Below, in pieces: positions 61,923 through 64,000 of a stretch of DNA of 64,000 nucleotides. The position numbers and the translations under genes are program-made. The notes under the pieces were generated by a model that did no database searches, had not been told where the DNA came from, and worked only from the letters and a program-made list of their open reading frames with translations. How positions within the stretch are numbered: position 1 is the first letter of the stretch; the number at the start of each line of letters is the position of its first letter. Source of the DNA: Gammaproteobacteria bacterium (GTDB lineage Bacteria; Pseudomonadota; Gammaproteobacteria; GCA-001735895); assembly GCA_030066085.1 (NCBI GenBank), contig JASJCI010000023.1:1-64000 (forward strand), given 5' to 3'.

Positions 61923-63098
61923 ATGGGTCCATTATCTACTGCCAGGCGCGCGTTCCTGCGCCGAATCGGTCGTTACGGTCTGTCCCTGACGCTGTTTTCC
62001 GGTGCCGCACCGGCGCTGGCCGGTGCGCGCGCGACGCTTACCGGCATCCGCGTTTCCGAATCCTCGGCCGAGCACACGCGCGTCGTGTTCGACCTCACCG
62101 GCGACATCGAACACCGCCTGTTCACGCTCGATGATCCACACCGGATTGTCATCGATCTCGAACATACCCGTCGCAGCGAAGCCATCGATATCAGTCGCAC
62201 CGCGACCAGCCTGATGCAGGGTATCCGCTCGGCCAGCCGCGGCAGTGGCCGTTTACGCGTAGTGCTCGACATGCAGGGCAAGGTGCGCCCGCGCAGTTTC
62301 GAACTGAAGTCCGACGGCAAGTCGTCGCATCGCCTGGTGGTCGACCTGCATGCCACGGAACTCGACCCGACACCGATCAAAACCAGTCGCGAGCAGCGCA
62401 AGCAGAGCAAGCCCGAGTACGTCATCGCGCTCGATCCCGGTCACGGTGGCCGCGATCCCGGCGCAATCGGCAAGAAAGGCACGCGCGAAAAGGACGTAGC
62501 CCTGTCGATTGCCAAGAGGATGCAAAAGATTATCAACCGCACACCCGGCTATCGCGCTATCCTGACGCGGCCCAACGACCGTTTCGTCAGCCTGCGCAAC
62601 CGGGTCAAAAAAGCGCGCGAGGCCCAGTCCGACCTGTTCATCTCGCTGCATTCGAACTCGTTTCGCAGCTCGCATGTCAGGGGTGCGTCGGTCTACGCAC
62701 TGTCGCTTTCCGGCGCCAGTTCCGAAGCCGCGCGCTGGATTGCCGAGAAGGAAAACGCATCGGACCTGATCGGCGGTATCACGCTCGACGACAAGGACGA
62801 CCTGATCGCCTCGGTTTTACTCGACCTGTCGCAGACCGCGACCATCCAGGACAGCCTGGAGCTCGGTTCCGACGTCCTCGGCCACATCGGCAAGGTTTCC
62901 AGGCTCAATAACCGCGAGGTTCAGCAGGCCGGGTTCGCGGTGCTGAAAGCGCCCGACATGCCGTCCATCCTGATCGAAACCGCTTTCCTGTCGAATCCCG
63001 GCGAAGAAAAGAAGCTGCGCAGTCCGAAGCACCAGCAGAAACTGGCGCGGGCCGTGTTCTCCGGCGTCAAGGCCCACCTCGACAGTCGCCGGGGATAA
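61923..63098 (+). CDS. amiC: N-acetylmuramoyl-L-alanine amidase with AMIN domain
   Basis: 391 aa. The N-terminus TARRAFLRRIGRYGLSLTLF is a twin-arginine signal (RR followed by x-F-L-R) with cleavage near ALAGA. AMIN domain about 38-130 (ARATLTGIRVSESSAEHTRV...) targets the septum. Zn amidase_3 about 163-388: ALDPGHGGRDPGA (first His), then ISLHSNSF (His) and ILIETAFLSN (catalytic Glu). It splits daughter cells by cutting the peptide stem. E. coli AmiA/AmiC also use Tat (known). Symbol chosen from AmiC-like Tat signal and AMIN domain; amiB is the positional counterpart. Confidence 0.92.
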   Translation: MGPLSTARRAFLRRIGRYGLSLTLFSGAAPALAGARATLTGIRVSESSAEHTRVVFDLTGDIEHRLFTLDDPHRIVIDLEHTRRSEAIDISRTATSLMQGIRSASRGSGRLRVVLDMQGKVRPRSFELKSDGKSSHRLVVDLHATELDPTPIKTSREQRKQSKPEYVIALDPGHGGRDPGAIGKKGTREKDVALSIAKRMQKIINRTPGYRAILTRPNDRFVSLRNRVKKAREAQSDLFISLHSNSFRSSHVRGASVYALSLSGASSEAARWIAEKENASDLIGGITLDDKDDLIASVLLDLSQTATIQDSLELGSDVLGHIGKVSRLNNREVQQAGFAVLKAPDMPSILIETAFLSNPGEEKKLRSPKHQQKLARAVFSGVKAHLDSRRG

Positions 63099-63116
63099 GT
63101 CTCCCGGCGCCTGCCT

Positions 63117-63884
63117 TCAGGACGCAATAAAATCGCTCACCAGCTGCCGGTAGTCGGCAAAATCGACGATGTCGTTGTGTGCCGCGCCGCGGATCATGGC
63201 GTAGCGTAACTGTTGCGGGTCGAACCGCTCCCGCAGCCTGAGGCTGTGCTGCAGCGGAATGACCCGATCCAGCTCGGCGGTGGCGATCAGCACCGGCATA
63301 TCAATATCCTGCGCCAGCGCAGCCGAGTCGAAATGATCCTTGAGAAAGAAACGCACCGGGAAAATCGGGTACATCCGCTGCGCGACTCGCTCGACGCTGT
63401 CGTAGGGCGTTAGCAGGATCACGCGCTCCAGCGGCCGCCGGGCGGCGAGATAGGCCGCGACACCGCTACCGAGGCTGCGGCCGTAGGCCATCACCGATTC
63501 GTGGTCGGGTGCGATCCGGTCGTACAGCGCGAGCGCGTCGGCGAACAACGCGCGTTCGCTGGGAAAACCCTCGCTGTTGCCGTAACCGCGATAGTTGACG
63601 ATGTAAACGCTGTAATCGGCGAACACATCGTCGAAGAACTGTTCGCGGTGGGTAACGAGTTCCGAGTTGCCGCCGAAGTAAATTACCGCCTGCGACTTGC
63701 CGGGGTGCAGCACCCAGCCGCGTAACTCGTGTCCCTGGCTGGTCAGCTTGATCTCGTCGGCGCTGAAATCAGGATCCACCCCGGTGGGGTAGTAAATCAG
63801 CTTGCGCTGGTAAAAGAAGAAAAAGGCGCCGATCAGCAGGTAGATCGTGATCAGGGTGAGGGCGATGATGGTGAGTTCTTGCAT
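63117..63884 (-). CDS. Membrane-anchored alpha/beta hydrolase
   Basis: 255 aa from ATG 63884. One N-terminal helix (about 4-24, then FFFFYQRKLIYYPTG) anchors it; the fold is the YfhR/BEM46 type. Nucleophile in YGRSLGSGVAAYLA (GxSxG), Asp in TAELDRVIP and His in RGAAHNDIVDF. Substrate unknown. Convergent with amiC (18 nt between stops). Confidence 0.86.
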   Translation of the reverse strand: MQELTIIALTLITIYLLIGAFFFFYQRKLIYYPTGVDPDFSADEIKLTSQGHELRGWVLHPGKSQAVIYFGGNSELVTHREQFFDDVFADYSVYIVNYRGYGNSEGFPSERALFADALALYDRIAPDHESVMAYGRSLGSGVAAYLAARRPLERVILLTPYDSVERVAQRMYPIFPVRFFLKDHFDSAALAQDIDMPVLIATAELDRVIPLQHSLRLRERFDPQQLRYAMIRGAAHNDIVDFADYRQLVSDFIAS

Positions 63885-63970
63885 TGCGTCTTGACGTAAT
63901 CCCGGGCGTAAAATTCTGGTATTCTCTACCCGCCGACCACATATGCGCCATAGTACTGAAGGTGGCTGCA

Positions 63971-64000
63971 ATGAACAAATTCGATCAGCTGAAATCCATG
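63971..64000 (+). CDS. Start of a gene cut by the window edge (perhaps a LysR-type regulator)
   Basis: ATG 63971 with a strong ribosome site (GAAGGTGG, 63958-63965) and ten codons MNKFDQLKSM. The N-terminal pattern resembles LysR-family regulators (an amphipathic lead into the HTH), but ten residues cannot decide. Divergent from the membrane hydrolase, with an 86-bp gap. Confidence 0.4.
   Translation, partial: MNKFDQLKSM

Overview
The window is about 62-64% G+C by eye, densely packed with chromosomal genes, and reads as a Gammaproteobacterium. The evidence is the order map/glnD divergent from rpsB-tsf-pyrH-frr-uppS-cdsA-dxr-rseP-bamA-skp-lpxD-fabZ-lpxA, a lipid A pathway, cfa, tsaB/tsaE, nnr-tsaE-amiC and a ppc ending in the typical NTG tail. 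No rRNA, tRNA, prophage, insertion sequence or CRISPR array was seen. The genus cannot be named from the sequence.

Layout. 0-1.5 kb: a MotA/TolQ/ExbB-type channel and the start of a MotB-type partner (truncated by the window edge). 1.7-3.6 kb: cfa, followed directly by four tandem 156-bp repeats that begin inside the last cfa codons. 3.6-7.3 kb (minus): cystathionine gamma-lyase-type enzyme, an enolase-superfamily enzyme and cystathionine beta-synthase, apparently one operon for reverse transsulfuration. 7.4-12.2 kb (plus): molybdopterin oxidoreductase, VOC protein, small membrane protein and a cobalamin-binding mutase-like protein, tightly spaced. 12.2-17.2 kb (minus): map-glnD-FAD oxidoreductase. 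17.2-30.2 kb (plus): the large translation / isoprenoid / phospholipid / outer-membrane-assembly / lipid A cluster. It starts from a strong promoter with a structured rpsB leader and ends at a terminator after lpxA; lpxB is not next to it.

30.3-37.7 kb: tsaB-truD, a peroxiredoxin, HAD hydrolase-DUF4197 lipoprotein, alpha/beta hydrolase, GloB-like metallohydrolase, argG-lipoprotein and acylphosphatase. 37.7-41.1 kb (minus): an apparent operon of a secreted PQQ-type sugar dehydrogenase, a CPXCG zinc-ribbon-like protein and a secreted di-haem-motif protein. 41.2-43.4 kb: an NDH-like flavoprotein fused to selenophosphate synthetase. 43.4-45.7 kb (minus): class II DAHP synthase translationally coupled to a MetF-type reductase. 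45.9-51.0 kb: a branched-chain amino acid ABC transporter (livJ convergent to livGFHM).

51.1-56.8 kb: a run of small accessory enzymes and membrane proteins headed by a promoter with a perfect inverted repeat. 56.9-64 kb: ppc, nnr-tsaE, amiC (Tat signal), a membrane-anchored hydrolase and the first codons of a probable regulator.

Most of the window is ordinary core genome. The best candidates for new biology are the S2 protein with a 125-residue histone-like tail, the orphan MotAB-like pair, the PQQ/di-haem/CPXCG operon, the molybdenum-enzyme plus B12-protein run, and the 156-bp array. All functions are inferred from sequence motifs read by eye; no database search was run.
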